Source of the DNA: Agapetus fuscipes
Taxonomy: Eukaryota > Arthropoda > Insecta > Trichoptera > Glossosomatidae
Assembly: GCA_951799405.1 (NCBI GenBank)
Contig: OX637332.1
Location: 10,731,001-10,795,000 of the forward strand
Direction: 5' to 3'
Length of the DNA: 64,000 bases
In this document: positions 1 through 12,933 of the stretch, piece after piece
How the letters are laid out: every line of letters starts with the position of its first letter
Position numbering within the stretch: position 1 is the stretch's first letter
Made by a program: the position numbers and the translations under genes
Notes under the pieces: generated by a model
What the model saw: the letters and a program-made list of their open reading frames with translations, nothing else
The model's database searches: none
Told to the model about the DNA's origin: nothing

Positions 1-350
1 GTTCCCTAAAACACGGTAAACATGTAACTACTTGTGAATGAGCATTAAGAGTGAACCTCTATGTTTAAATTGCTCCCCTCAAATAAAGTAGCGTTCCTGC
101 AATGAATTGTTTGTTGGAAAATATATGTACCATTTTCTCAAGATAAATCTAAAGGTGAGGTAGCCGTTGGCCAAATAAATCATTTGGCTACAATTTATAA
201 CCTATAATATTTGTTGCAATAATGCTGTGACACTTAAGGCATGCTCACAAGCAGACATGTAAATTCTTGATTACACATTCCACGTGGGCACTTACAAAAT
301 AAACCAAACTCTACATGAATCTTGTAACTCTTACCACCTCTCTTTGGATT

Positions 351-1640
351 GCTTAAAATCTGAATCTATCATGGCATAAAATATTTAAAATTTTCCTCGA
401 ACAAAGGTTTTTGCACATACAAAAGGTTTGAAAGATAACTCTGCAGCTTAGATTACAGATTATGCGGATTTCCAATTTTATAAAGGCAATCACGAAAAGG
501 GGGTCAAAAAAATGTCGCAACTCCGCGGCGGGGTAGTTTTTAGGTCTAGCTAAGATTGTCAATTAATTAATTCTGTGGGCGGAGGGTCGATACCTGGTGT
601 GCCCGGCACAAAGCGGCACCACCCCCACCTACCACCCTATGGGGGAGGGGTGGGAGGACGCATCAGACGGCCACATAGTACACCAAAACAAAGCTAGGAA
701 ACTTGCACTGCATCCTCTGATGATAATCTCAACCATATTTTATAAAACTTATTTTGTTTTAAAGCAACTTCTTTACGTAATAAAAATAAATAATTCCTCT
801 GATTTTTTTCCCATTTTATGAAGTAAAATATTATAAAATTACACCTTTCAGTTTGCATTGAATTGGATTTTTTTTAAATTTTGAATCGTTAAAAAGGTTT
901 AGAGTTATAAAACTATACATCTCCTAAATCCCACAAAAGAACCAAAAAGTGAATTATTTACGGAAAATGAATGAATTTTCTGAATTCGTCCATTTTTACG
1001 GCCTTCATTTTTACTATAAAACAGTATACCAACATTTCATTGGATATTTATTTTCAAAAGTTACAAAAAAAAAACTTTGTAAAATCTTTATCGGGCGATA
1101 CCTATATATTAAGCTTTCTGTTTATTGTACAATTTGAATGTAATGTTCTTTTATTTGTTCTGAAAATTTTTCAGTTTATTGAATTATTTCTTTTAAACCT
1201 GAGCTTCTCAGACAAAATAAAGATACACATAATTGTATTTAACATTGACGTAAACGATAGAGCTTATTCAATACCTAGTTTTATAATATTGTGAATTGTG
1301 TCTGCTTTTCAGCTACAGGTGGCAAATACAGCCCAGACTTGCACAGCTAAGAAATTTTGTCAAGAGAAGTTCAATAGGAATATCGACTCGCTGCTCGTTT
1401 GAAGTTTTAACATGTCACTATTCGTTTGTGTGTTCGAGAGAAAAAAAAGCATTCAGAATTATTCTATTCTTGGAAAGTATATCTGTTGCTGTACCTTTGA
1501 AATAGTAGAAGAAGATAGAGGATATTTTTCTTACTTGCTTTTTTATAAAATACAAAAATAAATATTTAAAAGAATTATGTATCTCTCTTAGTAAACCAAT
1601 CCTAAATGACCCTTTACGACCCTATGAAGTGTTTTTGAAA
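351..1640. other. No feature recognised
   Basis: AT-rich sequence with one GC-rich patch at 590-700 (GGGGGAGGGGTGGGAGG). Open frames here are short and lack coding features. Confidence 0.5.
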
Positions 1641-1744
1641 ATTAAAGTCCGTCCAGCCAATAAATAGCTCAATTTATAGAGTGCTTGCATTCCATGCCGT
1701 GATCTTAGGTTCAAATCCCGTCGACGCCAACGGAGTCTGATTGT

Positions 1745-1970
1745 TTAAAATATTTTTTTTTTTTTCTAAAACGTAGTTGAATTTTCACAATAATATTTTA
1801 TATCTCGAGCACTTTCGACCTTCAATACTCAAGTCATTATCAAGAGTGATGTATGTCCAGAGATATAAAATATTATTGTGAAAATTAAACTACGTTTTAG
1901 AAAAAAAAAAAAAAAATTTAAATAAAATGAATTTTCACTGAGTGAATACACAAACCCTACAAAATCTAAT
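1745..1970. mobile_element. Small inverted-repeat element with ribozyme-like core
   Basis: Two arms of about 45 bp (TTCTAAAACGTAGTTGAATT on the left and its complement near 1890) flank a loop with a folded motif on the minus strand at 1804-1848: CTC, TTGATAA, TGAC...GGTC, GAAAGTGCTC, GAG. A tail with TTTTCACTGAGTGAA follows. GGAGTCTGATTGT (1732-1744) and GGAGTCGTATTGT (1971-1983) are a slightly decayed target duplication. It is likely a short Penelope-like or other retroelement end in inverted arrangement. Confidence 0.65.
1804..1848 (-). ncRNA. Hammerhead-like RNA motif, degenerate
   Basis: Minus-strand reading: CTC, TTGATAA, TGAC, loop, GGTC, GAA, AGTGCT, C, GAG. Stem I has only 3 bp and the conserved G of the core is A, so it is probably inactive. 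Confidence 0.25.
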
Positions 1971-2239
1971 GGAGTCGTATTGTCCCTTTCGGTTTTTATT
2001 TCGAGCACAAAAAATAAAATACCGACAAGGTTTCCTCAGCCTTCACAAGAAATGAGTACCTACCAGCTCCCTCGGGAGCAGGGAAACCCCTATTTCAACT
2101 AAAGCGATTGGCATAAGGGCACTTACCTTACTAGTACAAAAAAAAAGTTCCACTCGCCACACGCAATCCTTTAGTGGAAAACACGGCAAGAAGTTACACT
2201 ATATTTGTGGCTCAATTGCGTTGCGTAAGCCATATTTTT

Positions 2240-3350
2240 TTAACTCTGCCGACGCTTCAGACCAGATCCAAAATCCATTGCACAAATTCCCATAGCAAAA
2301 CGCACAAAACCGTCTTACAAAGACGAGAAAGAAAAGTTTTCATTACAATTATTTTTAATCAAGCTTTCGTTGGGGAAATTTACTGAATTGCACATCGAAT
2401 AAAGGTTAGAAAAATGCGGTTTTTTCATTACGATTAGATAAACATACGCAACGGCTCATCAATTATCAGTCGCCATCGTTGTCACATTATAACAGCCAAC
2501 TATAGGACCGTCTGCTATGTAGATTCAGTTTCGTGAGAGCACCAGCTCACGGTAAATAATAATCAGATGGCTATCTGCAGGATAAAATTTCACTACTCAC
2601 GCAATACGGCGAATAAAGCATCGGAATAGAAAATAGTTTCAAACTTTTTTTCGTATTCAATTCAATATTACATTTATGAGCTACAATTTTTTTTTTAATG
2701 AGATCATGTTTTTTATTCGAAAATAAATAAATTTAACTCTAACTGTTTCCTGTTATCCTTTACTTTATATTTTTCTATTTCTCCGATATCTCTGACATTG
2801 AATAATCATTTCTTCCTTTATAACCCTTTTCACACAATTTAAACTTTTCTCTAATCCTTAGGATTTTATAACCAATGCACTTTTGCGACCTCTTTTTATT
2901 CTTTATTTCCAGTAGTATTTTTTCATGTTTATTTCCAATTTTCAATGGTATTAAACTATTAAGGGTACATTGAAGCCAGTTGACTTTTTGTTAGATAATA
3001 AAAAAATCAATTTGTCATTAATTCACGCTGCACAATTAATTAAACGACAATAATAAAGAAAACTTAATTGCATTGAATGTGGAAAAAATATTCAAATGAT
3101 AAATTAAACCAAAATAACTGTCGTTGCCATATTTTGTGAAAATAAATATGTTTCACACCTCTACGTCACAAACAAGGCAAGAATTTGCAGTATGAAATAC
3201 TTGAGCTTACTAAAATCTAAATTTCTGAAATTTTAAAGCCTCGTTCTTAGTATTACGTTCTAGCACACCATTACAATATCATAAATGCACTTCAGCGCGT
3301 ATTCTGTATCCCAAATATAAAACTAAACGATCAAACTCAAATACACCTTT
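2240..3350. other. No feature recognised
   Basis: AT-rich and apparently unique sequence. The same is true of 3520-3900, 4121-4780 and 5160-5600; the last has a GC-richer patch at 5280-5490 with no recognisable identity. Confidence 0.5.
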
Positions 3351-4784
3351 CTCCAAACTGTAACTGTAACTGTAACTCTGTCGCCATTCCGCTAAGGGTG
3401 GCCAGAGCCTCTGCAGAGTTGCCTCCATTTTTCCTATCCTGACATACCTCTTTCAATTCATTCATATCCATTACCTTTTTCATGCATTTTCTTCTTTTAT
3501 GCCTCTGGTGAATATTTCAATATCAATATATTTTTAGTAGAACTCTATAGTTAAAGGTGTATACTTTGGTTTCTGTATGCAACTCGTACATTTTTACTCT
3601 TTGTCCCGGCCAGCATTGCTTGTGATATAAAAAAAACATGCACTTTTCAGTGAGTGACGGCTTGTGGTATTGACTGGGAAAAGGATTTATTTTGTCAAAT
3701 TTTACAGGATATTTTGTGCTTCATAAACAACATATTTTTCACCAAATATTGCTTTCTTTTGGTTTTTAGGCTTTCACGGCTGGCTCCAATTTTTGATATT
3801 GTTCTTCCGGTGAAGGCCATAGTACATGGTTTTGTCGTCTCGTAAACGTTTCGTTACAACATCTGTGTGAAGCTTCTTTGGAGCGTTTTTACTCACTATA
3901 ATAATAATCTATAACCTAAGTTGCAAGGATATATTCATTTAAAGCTCTCAAATGTATGCCCACAAACAAACACGTGTAGTTCGTGCTTATAAATGCTGAA
4001 TGGGTACATACAAATAAAATCCATACCCCAAATGAGCATAAGCCCTACAACTTTTGCCGACCTTCCCTGACACAGGCGTGACATTGTGAGTGATCAGCCT
4101 CATACCAACCTATAAGTGAAGGAATACAAATAATAAATAACATTTAAGTGTAAACAAATAACAAAACCTTAAAAAGAAATCTGTACAAAAAAAGTCAATA
4201 ATGATTTTACAAAAAAACGTAGGAAAGAAAACAAAATAGTATACCAGGTAGAAAAAGATTTTTTGTACTTTATTTAAAAAGTGAAAAATGGATAAAAATT
4301 CAGTGTCTGTTTTATAAGCGGATTTTGAAACTAATATCAATTTTGAAGGCGTCTTAAGGAATTTCATATCTCAAGACCAGAAAAGTAAAATTCCAATTTC
4401 AAACAAAGCTACATATTAGAGTAATGGTAATCCCTTTACATCTAGATTAAATTGATGAGAAGGTGCTTTCTAAAACCGCAGCAATTTTCATAATTTTGAG
4501 AAAATCGAAAAACAACCTTGAATTTATATTTTACAAGAAGGAAGCAGTTAAAATAAAAATAAATACTTGATACTCGTTCTAGTAGTATGTACTTATGACT
4601 AGATAAAAAAAACTTCAATTGTGTTTACTTTTACTTATCAGAGGTTACCAAAAAAATCAAATAAACTTTAACCTTAGATAAAAAAATCATTTCTAACAGC
4701 AATCGAATATATTATTTTAATTCATATTTCATTGTATAACTGTACTCGTATGGCAGTTGTATATGCATAACTTAGTATTGCAGG

Positions 4785-5155
4785 AATTACAAGGTTTATG
4801 TTCATGTGAGGTTTGGTATATTTTGTATGTACACATGCAGCATGTATTTTTACATGTATCTCCATGTGGGCATGCATTAAATATGAACCTTCTATTAAAT
4901 CTATAATATAAGCTGCAAAGACATGTTAACATCTAAGGCTCACATTAAATGCATGCCCACAGACAGGCACATGTAGGTTCACGTCTACACATTATGTATG
5001 TGTGCATACAAATAAACAAAGTCCCACATTAACATAAACATTGCAACGCCTGTCGCCTTTCCCTGAAACCGGGATGACATTGGCAAAAGTGAACCAATTT
5101 TTACACACGGGGGGTCAGCCACATACCAACCTACCAGGCAAGGAGTTTAACCTTG
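4785..5155. repeat. Two F repeats joined tail to tail
   Basis: A partial plus copy (4785-4905) runs into a minus copy (4905-5155) at the shared AATCTATAATATAAGCTGC, giving a large imperfect palindrome. Confidence 0.75.
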
Positions 5156-5886
5156 AATGACAATATAATTATGTATCTTTGTAACTTAGATCACACATAG
5201 ATTTTAGATATAGAAATTGGTTTCTTTAATAAGTGAATTTACAGACGAAAAGCGAACAATCCAATAATGTTTTGAAGTTGGTGTCGCAAAGGCTGGCGGC
5301 GGGATTATGAGTATTTTGTAGGTTTTACATAAACGACTTGCAGCTAGTTTCCATGCTGCTTACGCGAAAGTTAGCCGGGGAGAAGTTTGACAATAATTGG
5401 CAAAGCAGTCCGAACAACTTTTCTGCCAGTATTCCTCACCTCTAACCACTCGGCGGGACGCTAGCGCCGAGACAGGTAGTCCAACAGGACTGTGTTAACA
5501 TTCATTTCTTTAGAAAACAATACGATAATCTTAAAACACATTCATATTTACGATGCACATTAAAATATGCATACTTATAATTTTATATGAATTTAAAATA
5601 AATAATAAGATAAGTGAATATCCACGCTTTCACATGGTGCACGTGAATTCACAAAATTAATAAAACCAATCTTAAATGGGCATAGACCTTCCCTGAAACA
5701 GGAGTTACATTGGCATAGTGAATCATTTTTACAGTATGGGTAGTCAGCCGCATACTAACCTATCAGTCAAGGAATACAAGCAATCTATACATTCAAATAT
5801 CTAAAACAAATAAACTCTAAACAATTAAACAGTAAAAAATTAAAAAACTACAAAACTTTTTTTTTTTTAAATAATTTTAAAAGCCT

Positions 5887-6108
5887 CAGCTTAAACCGCC
5901 AGCCTTACAGATCAACCGCCATTTCTTTCGATCCTTGCATACTTCTTTCATTTCATCCAGAGTCATAACCTTTTTCATACAAGCTCTCCTTTTATTATGA
6001 CTCTGGATATCCCATTCATTTGCTATTTCGAAAATTTGGTCCATCCATATCTTTCTCGGTCTTCCCCTTCTACGACATCTATCAATTCTCGCAGCATATA
6101 CATTCTTC
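5887..6108 (-). mobile_element. RTE-like LINE, C-terminal fragment
   Basis: Minus-strand reading RRRGRPRKIWMDQIFEIANE, then KRRACMKKVMTLDEMKEVCK and DRKKWRLICKAGGLS-stop. Confidence 0.8.
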
Positions 6109-6112
6109 TGGG

Positions 6113-6365
6113 TATAATTTATCTAATCTAAGTAGCAAAGATATGTTACATTGGAGATTCACATTACATGCATTCTCATAACCAGACACATACAAGTTCG
6201 CGCTTGCACATGCCTCATGTGAACCTACAACATAAAAACCAAATCTCAAATGGACATACACCCTGCAACTCTTGCCGTCCTTCCCTGAGACAGGGGTGAC
6301 ATTGGCAAATTGAACCATTTTTACAGCATGGGTGGTCAGCCGCATACCAACCTATAAGTCAAGGA
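6113..6365 (-). repeat. F repeat, complete
   Basis: Minus-strand copy immediately left of the Helitron start. Further minus copies in the left third are at 230-350 (faint), 3905-4120 and 5610-5776. Confidence 0.87.
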
Positions 6366-6402
6366 ACATACACGAACATACATCTATATCTATAAAGAAG
6401 GA

Positions 6403-6484
6403 TGTGTGTATGTATGTATGTATGTATGTATGTATGTATGTATGTATGTATGTATGTATGTATGTATGTATGTATGTATGTATG
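6403..6484. repeat. (TGTA)n microsatellite
   Basis: About 20 uninterrupted TGTA units just inside the 5' end of Helitron unit A. The same tract recurs at the same place in the other three copies of the start motif, with very different lengths. Confidence 0.97.
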
Positions 6485-6847
6485 TCCCCTATAGACTCAT
6501 AAACCGCTCATCCGATTTTGACGAAATTTTCAGGAAACATGTAACATATTCTTAGAACGAATCCTGTGAAGTTTGATGGTGATCAAATAAACAGTGGTTC
6601 TCAATTCTCGATATTTCAGCAACGAGGTCGGTAAATTTTGAAACCACCCAATAGAAGAAGACCATTATATTCAACTACAATACATAATCTTAGTTGCAAA
6701 TATACATTTACATTAAAGATTCATATAAAATGCATGCTCACAAGTAGACACATGTAAGTTCACGCTTACAAATGCTGCATGTGTACCCACTCATAATTTA
6801 AAATCCAAATCTAAAATGAACAACCCAGTAACTTTTACTTTACGCCT

Positions 6848-7530
6848 AAAAATGGGAAAAAAAAAAAAAAAGTTGGGAAATTTCCCCAAAAGTGGGGAAT
6901 TTTTTTTTTCCCCAAAAGTCGGGAAAAACCTAACCTAACCTAACCTAACCTAAAAATGGGAAAAAAAAAAGAAGTTGGGAAATTTCCCCCTGCGCATTGT
7001 TCCCACTTATCCCCCTGCGCATGGTTCCCACTTTCAAATCTGGGAAAAAAAAAAAGTTGGGAAAATTTTTTTTCCCCAAAAGTCGGGAAAAACCTAACCT
7101 AACCTAACCTAACCTAAAAATGGGAAAAAAAAAAAAAAGTTGGGAAATTTCCCCAAAAGTGGGGAAATTATTTTTTCCCCAAAAGTCGGGAAAAACCTAA
7201 CCTAACCTAACCTAAAAATGGGAAAAAAAAAAAAAATTGGGAAATTTCCCCAAAAGTGGGGAAATTTTTTTTTCCCCAAAAGTCGGGAAAAACCTAACCT
7301 AACCTAACCTAACCTAAAAATGGGAAAAAAAAAAAAAGTTGGGAAATTTCCCCCTGCGCATTGTTCCCACTTATCCCCTGCGCATGGTTCCCACTTTCAA
7401 ATCTGGGAAAAAAAAAAAAAAGTTGGGAAAATTTTTTTTCCCCAAAAGTCGGGAAAAACCTAACCTAACCTAAAAATGGGGAAAAAAAAAAAGTTGGGAA
7501 AATTTTACTTAACTTTACCCACTTTACTTA
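6848..7530. repeat. Tandem array with telomere-type (CCTAA)n blocks
   Basis: A roughly 110-bp module is repeated about five to six times with deletions. It has an A-tract, AAGTTGGGAAATTTCCCC, a T-tract, CCCCAAAAGTCGGGAAAAA, then three to five CCTAA units (near 6929, 7093, 7196, 7291 and 7459). CCTAA is the complement of the insect telomere repeat TTAGG. The array interrupts a sequence that is continuous at 8244-8255 and 10620-10630, so it is an insertion or expansion unique to the first copy. Confidence 0.85.
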
Positions 7531-7715
7531 ACTTGAAATGGATGTTATTCAGCTCCTGAGTGGCTTGACACTCATTTCTTATGAAGGCTGAGTAAGCCTT
7601 GCCGGTATTTTATTTTGGGTTTAAAATAAACACTGAAACGGGAAATAATTTCTGACAACTTCGGTGGGATTCTAACTCGAGATCTCGGCATGGAATGCAA
7701 TCTATAAAGAAGGAT

Positions 7716-7892
7716 GTGTGTATGTATGTATGTATGTATGTATGTATGTATGTATGTATGTATGTATGTATGTATGTATGTATGTATGTATGTATGTATG
7801 TATGTATGTATGTATGTATGTATGTATGTATGTATGTATGTATGTATGTATGTATGTATGTATGTATGTATGTATGTATGTATGTATGTATG
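7716..7892. repeat. (TGTA)n microsatellite, longest
   Basis: More than 40 pure TGTA units following TATAAAGAAGGATGTG. All plus frames through it are open (MYVCMYVC...) but they are not genes. Confidence 0.97.
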
Positions 7893-8257
7893 TTCCCTAT
7901 ACTCATAAACCGCTCATCCGATTTTGACGAAATTTTCAGGAAACATGTAACATATTTTTAGAATGAATCGTGTGAAGTTTGATGGTGATCAAATAAACAA
8001 TGGTTCTCAATTCTCAATATTTCAGCAACGAGGTCGGTAAATTTTGAAACCACCCAATAGAAGAAGACCATTATATTCAACTACAATACATAATCTTAGT
8101 TGCAAATATACATTTACATTAAAGATTCATATAAAATGCATGCTCACAAGTAGACACATATAAGTTCACGCTTACAAATGCTGCATGTGTACCTACTCAT
8201 AATTTAAAATCCAAATCTAAAATGAACAACCCAGTAACTTTTACTTTACGCCAACTT

Positions 8258-8455
8258 GAAATGGATGTTATTCAGCTCCTGAGTGGCTTGACACTCATTT
8301 CTTATGAAGGCTGAGTAAGCCTTGCCGGTATTTTATTTTGGGTTAGAAATAAACACTGAAACGAGAAATAATTTCTGACAACTTCAGTGGGATTCTAACT
8401 CGAGATCTCGGCATGGAATGCAGTTACTCTACCAACTAAGCTATTGACCGGACTT
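8258..8455 (-). mobile_element. tRNA-SINE T1 pieces inside the Helitron units
   Basis: Minus-strand SINE part from CAGCTCCTGAGTGGCTTG to the head ACCAACTAAGCTATTGACCG. The equivalent piece in unit B is at 11265-11452. Shorter pieces, cut at GGAATGCAA by the next Helitron start motif, are at 7540-7694 and 10635-10796. Confidence 0.85.
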
Positions 8456-8488
8456 TTTACAAATATGGTGGATCGATATCGGTTTGGT

Positions 8489-8888
8489 TAGGGGTAAGCA
8501 ACCTGCGGCTCACCAGCCACATGCGGCTCTTTGGGTGTGAAGTTACGGCTCTTTAGCTTCATACGCAAATATAAAAAAAACACAGAATTATACTTCTGAT
8601 CGAAAAAAACTAAATCGTTCTGAATCGATTAACGATCTCTCCGCTACTTGTACTCGCTTTTCACCCCCCACCCTCCCCCCAACTACAATATAAAAACCCA
8701 ATCTTCAATGAACATAAGCCCTGCAACTCTTGCCGACCTTCCCTGAAACAGGGGTGACATTGGCAAAGTGAACCATTTTTTACAGTATGGGTGGTCAGCC
8801 TCATACCAACCTATAAGTCAAGGAAAAACTTTGAAATTTGTAAATTGTAATTTTTGGCTCTTCCGACTCAAAAGGTTGCCGACCCCTG
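8489..8888. mobile_element. hAT-like non-autonomous element (relic)
   Basis: The right end reads, on the reverse strand, CAGGGGTCGGCAACCTTTTG. The left end, AGGGGTAAGCAACCTGCGGC, is its imperfect inverted match. CAGGGGTCGGCAA is a typical hAT-type terminus. A minus-strand F-repeat piece lies inside (8681-8826). No transposase is visible and the flanks show no clear 8-bp duplication. Confidence 0.55.
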
Positions 8889-9647
8889 GCCTAGACAAAA
8901 GTTCCAAATTAAAAAATGTTATTCAAGTATTCCAAGTTGAATTTTAGAAATGTAAGAAAGCTTTTATATCCCGCACTTATAAAAAATACGATAAACAAAA
9001 GTTCGTAGGTCACAACTAGAAGACCATATTGAAATATATTATTATTATGAAAACCTTTTATTGAAACATACTTTTAATTAAAATATACATAATATAGTTG
9101 TTTTTTCAAAAAACGCATTTCTGTAAAATTATATACTCACCACAAATTTAAAGATCGTTTTTTTCTCGGCGGTTAAACGTCTTTCTTCTATGTGACAATG
9201 GTCCAAAGCAACCAAGATAAACAAAATGTTTGCCTTTTACCTAACCCGGCCGTGCGACTTACAATTTTGTTGTCAATAGAAAATGTTCCGTGTGCACTAC
9301 CTAAAACTTTCACTTATTGAAATAATGGATAGAGCACATTTTAAATGTGGGGAAAAAATGTGAATTCACTTGGCCGGGATAAAGACAGGACAGGGAGTCA
9401 AAAATTCAACATTAATTAAACACTTTTATGGAGATAGTTGAAAAAACACTTAAGTGCATCATATTGTATGAAGCATTTTCCCCAACTGCATACGTTTCAC
9501 AGTGCGGTTACATTGAAAAATATTCCTGATTGTTTGGAATACATTTATTTCTTCACTTTGCTCAAAGAGTATAGTGAATTTTATAGATTAGTTCTTTAAT
9601 TGTATGATTATAAAATTAAATTTATTGTTTATATTATTTTCTTGTAT

Positions 9648-9892
9648 AGGTCAATATGCATCTGACCAACTATAAATAGAAAATGGTTCACTCTGCCAAT
9701 GTCACACCTGTTTCAGGGAAGGTCAGCAAAGAGTTGCAGGGTGTATGTTCATTTGAGATTTGGGTTTTTATGTTGTAGGTTCACACGCAGAATGTGCAAG
9801 TGTGAACTTATACGTGTCTGCTTGTGGGCATGCACTTAATGTGAATTCCAAATGTAACAATTATATCCATGCAACTTAGAATAGATTAGATG
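9648..9892 (+). repeat. F repeat inside Helitron unit A
   Basis: Plus copy from AACTATAAATAGAAAATGGT to ATGCAACTTAGAATAGATTA. The unit B counterpart (12799-13392) is split by the SINE at 12934-13275. A separate decayed plus copy follows at 13680-13960. Confidence 0.85.
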
Positions 9893-10187
9893 AGTGACGT
9901 TACATAGCCGATTTTTTTATCTTAAATATAAATGGAGCACCGCAATCGATTTTCCCTATGCTTGGCTCTGCTGCTTAACAGTTGTACCTAGACCTTTTTT
10001 TTAAGAAAACGTGAAGATTAACCTAGAGATAAATTGTGTGAAGCTTGATTCCGATTAGCACACTTTTTTTTTTTGATCCAGTTGTTTTCTCTTTTATCTG
10101 TAAAAAAAAAATTGATACCACATGCCCAAATGGCGTAGTGAAACACGCCGGGTACTGCTAGTCTATATCTATAAAGAAGGATGTGTG

Positions 10188-10263
10188 TATGTATGTATGT
10201 ATGTATGTATGTATGTATGTATGTATGTATGTATGTATGTATGTATGTATGTATGTATGTATG
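10188..10263. repeat. (TGTA)n microsatellite
   Basis: The third tract of the family, about 19 units, at the start of Helitron unit B. Confidence 0.97.
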
Positions 10264-10828
10264 TCCCCTATAGACTCACAAACCGCTCATCCGATTTTGA
10301 CGAAATTTTCAGGAAACATGTAACATATTCTTAGAACGAATCCTGTGAAGTTTGATGGTGATCAAATAAACAGTGGTTCTCAATTCTCGATATTTCAGCA
10401 ACGAGGTCGGTAAATTTTGAAACCACCCAATAGAAGAAGACCATTATATTCAACTACAATACATAATCTTAGTTGCAAATATACATTTACATTAAAGATT
10501 CATATAAAATGCATGCTCACAAGTAGACACATGTAAGTTCACGCTTACAAATGCTGCATGTGTACCCACTCATAATTTAAAATCCAAATCTAAAATGAAC
10601 AACCCAGTAACTTTTACTTTACGCCAACTTGAAATGGATGTTATTCAGCTCCTGAGTGGCTTGACACTCATTTCTTATGAAGGCTGAGTAAGCCTTGCCG
10701 GTATTTTATTTTGGGTTTAAAATAAACACTGAAACGGGAAATAATTTCTGACAACTTCGGTGGGATTCTAACTCGAGATCTCGGCATGGAATGCAATCAA
10801 TCTATCTATATCTATAAAGAAGGATGTG

Positions 10829-10890
10829 TGTATGTATGTATGTATGTATGTATGTATGTATGTATGTATGTATGTATGTATGTATGTATG
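10829..10890. repeat. (TGTA)n microsatellite
   Basis: The fourth and shortest tract, about 15 units, at the second start motif of unit B. Confidence 0.97.
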
Positions 10891-11486
10891 TTCCCTATAC
10901 TCATAAACCGCTCATCCGATTTTGACGAAATTTTCAGGAAACATGTAACATATTTTTAGAATGAATCCTGTGAAGTTTGATGGTGATCAAATAAACAATG
11001 GTTTTCAATTCTCAATATTTCAGCAACGAGGTCGGTAAATTTTGAAACCACCCAATAGAAGAAGACCATTATATTCAACTACATAATCTTAGTTGCAAAT
11101 ATACATTTCCATTAAAGATTCATATAAAATGCATGCTCACAAGTAGACACATGTAAGTTCACGCTTACAAAAATATGCTGCATGTGTACCTACTCATAAT
11201 TTAAAATCCAAATCTAAAATGAACAACGCAGTAACTTTTACTTTACGCCAACTTGAAATGGATGTTATTCAGCTCCTGAGTGGCTTGACACTCATTTCTT
11301 ATGAAGGCTGAGTAAGCCTTGCCGGTATTTTATTTTGGGTTAGAAATAAACACTGAAACGAGAAATAATTTCTGACAACTTCAGTGGGATTCTAACTCGA
11401 GATCTCGGCATGGAATGCAGTTACTCTACCAACTAAGCTATAGACCGGACTTTTTACAAATATGGTGGATCGATATCGGTTTGGTT

Positions 11487-12039
11487 AGGGGTAAGCAACC
11501 TGCGGCTCACCAGCCACATGCGGCTCTTTGGGTGTGAAGTTACGGCTCTTTAACTTCATACGCAAATATAAAAAAAAACACAGAATTATACTTCTGATCA
11601 AAAAAAAAAAAATCGTTCTGAATCGATTAACGATCTCTCCGCTACTTGTACTCGCTTTTCACCCCCCACCCTCCCCCCGCCCCATCGACGCTATTTATTG
11701 TTGGCAAAAAAACATTTGTGGCTCTTTACAAATCCAAATCCAAAATAAGATATGTATCATTTGAGATTCACACCAAATGCATTCCCATAAGCAGACACGC
11801 ATTATTTCGCGCTCACACATACCGCATGTGGAACTACAATATAAAAACCCAATCTTAAATGAGCATTAGCCCTGCAACTCTTGCCGACCTTCCCTGAAAC
11901 AGGGGCGACATTGGCAAAGTGAACCATTTTTTACAGTATGGGTGGTCAGCCTCATACCAACCTATAAGTCAAGGAAAAACTTTGAAATTTGTAAATTGTA
12001 ATTTTTGGCTCTTCCGACTCAAAAGGTTGCCGACCCCTG
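11487..12039. mobile_element. hAT-like relic, second copy
   Basis: The duplicate of the element at 8489-8888 within Helitron unit B. It keeps about 150 bp more of the internal F repeat, so the first copy carries a deletion. Confidence 0.55.
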
Positions 12040-12933
12040 GCCTAGACAAAAGTTCCAAATTAAAAAATGTTATTCAAGTATTCCAAGTTGAATTTTAGAA
12101 ATGTAAGAAAGCTTTTATATCCCGCACTTATAAAAAATACGATAAACGAAAGTTCGTAGGTCACAACTAGAAGACCATATTGAAATATATTATTATTATT
12201 AAAACCTTTTATTGAAACATACTTTTAATTAAAATATACATAATATAGTTGTTTTTTCAAAAAACGCATTTCTGTAAAATTATATACTCACCACAAATTT
12301 AAAGATCGTTTTTTTCTCGGCGGTTAAACGTCTTTCTTCTATGTGACAATGGTCCAAAGCAACCAAGATAAACAAAATGTTTGCCTTTTACCTAACCCGG
12401 CCGTGCGACTTACAATTTTGTTGTCAATAGAAAATGTTCCGTGTTCACTACCTAAAACTTTCACTTATTGAAATAATGGATAGAGCACATTTTAAATGTG
12501 GGGAAAAAATGTGAATTCACTTGGCCGGGATAAAGACAGGACAGGGAGTCAAAAATTCAACATAAATTAAACACTTTTATGGAGATAGTTGAAAAAACAC
12601 TTAAGTGCATCATATTGTATGAAGCATTTTCCCCAACTGCATACGTTTCACAGTGCGGTTACATTGAAAAATATTCCTGATTGTTTGGAATACATTTATT
12701 TCTTCACTTTGCTCAAAGAGTATAGTGAATTTTATAGATTAGTTCTTTAATTGTATGATTATAAAATTTAATTTATTGTTTATATTCTTTTCTTGTATAG
12801 GTCAATATGCATCTGACCAACTATAAATAGAAAATGGTTCACTCTGCCAATGTCACCCCTGTTTCAGGGAAGGTCAGCAAAGAGTTGCAGGGTGTATGTT
12901 CATTTGAGATTTGGGTTTTTATGTTGTAGGTTC

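Larger units (their letters stand above)
1647..2232 (+). mobile_element. tRNA-SINE T1, split by an inserted element
   Basis: A diverged T1 SINE. The tRNA-like head (box B GGTTCAAATCC) is at 1647-1740 and the body resumes at 1971 with ACCGACAAGGTTTCCTCAGC and continues to GCGTTGCGTAAGCC. The interruption is the inverted-repeat element at 1745-1970. Confidence 0.85.
6383..10161 (+). mobile_element. Helitron-type unit A of a tandem pair
   Basis: It starts TC (TCTATATCTATAAAG) after an A and ends in CTAG followed by T. The 3' end has a short hairpin (GGCGT...ACGCC) eight bases before CTAG. These are the rolling-circle (Helitron) hallmarks, with no target duplication. It is non-autonomous: no Rep/helicase coding is visible. 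It contains a first, truncated copy (6383-7694) and a full copy (7695-10161). Each has the same order: start motif, (TGTA)n tract, a segment with CCGCTCATCCGATTTTGACG, a partial F repeat and a minus-strand tRNA-SINE piece. The full copy adds a hAT-like relic, a dispersed-repeat segment and a plus-strand F repeat. Confidence 0.75.

Noticed and set aside
7610..7961. Long IHTYIHTY and CMYVCMYV frames
   Set aside because: Pure (TGTA)n microsatellite translated on both strands.
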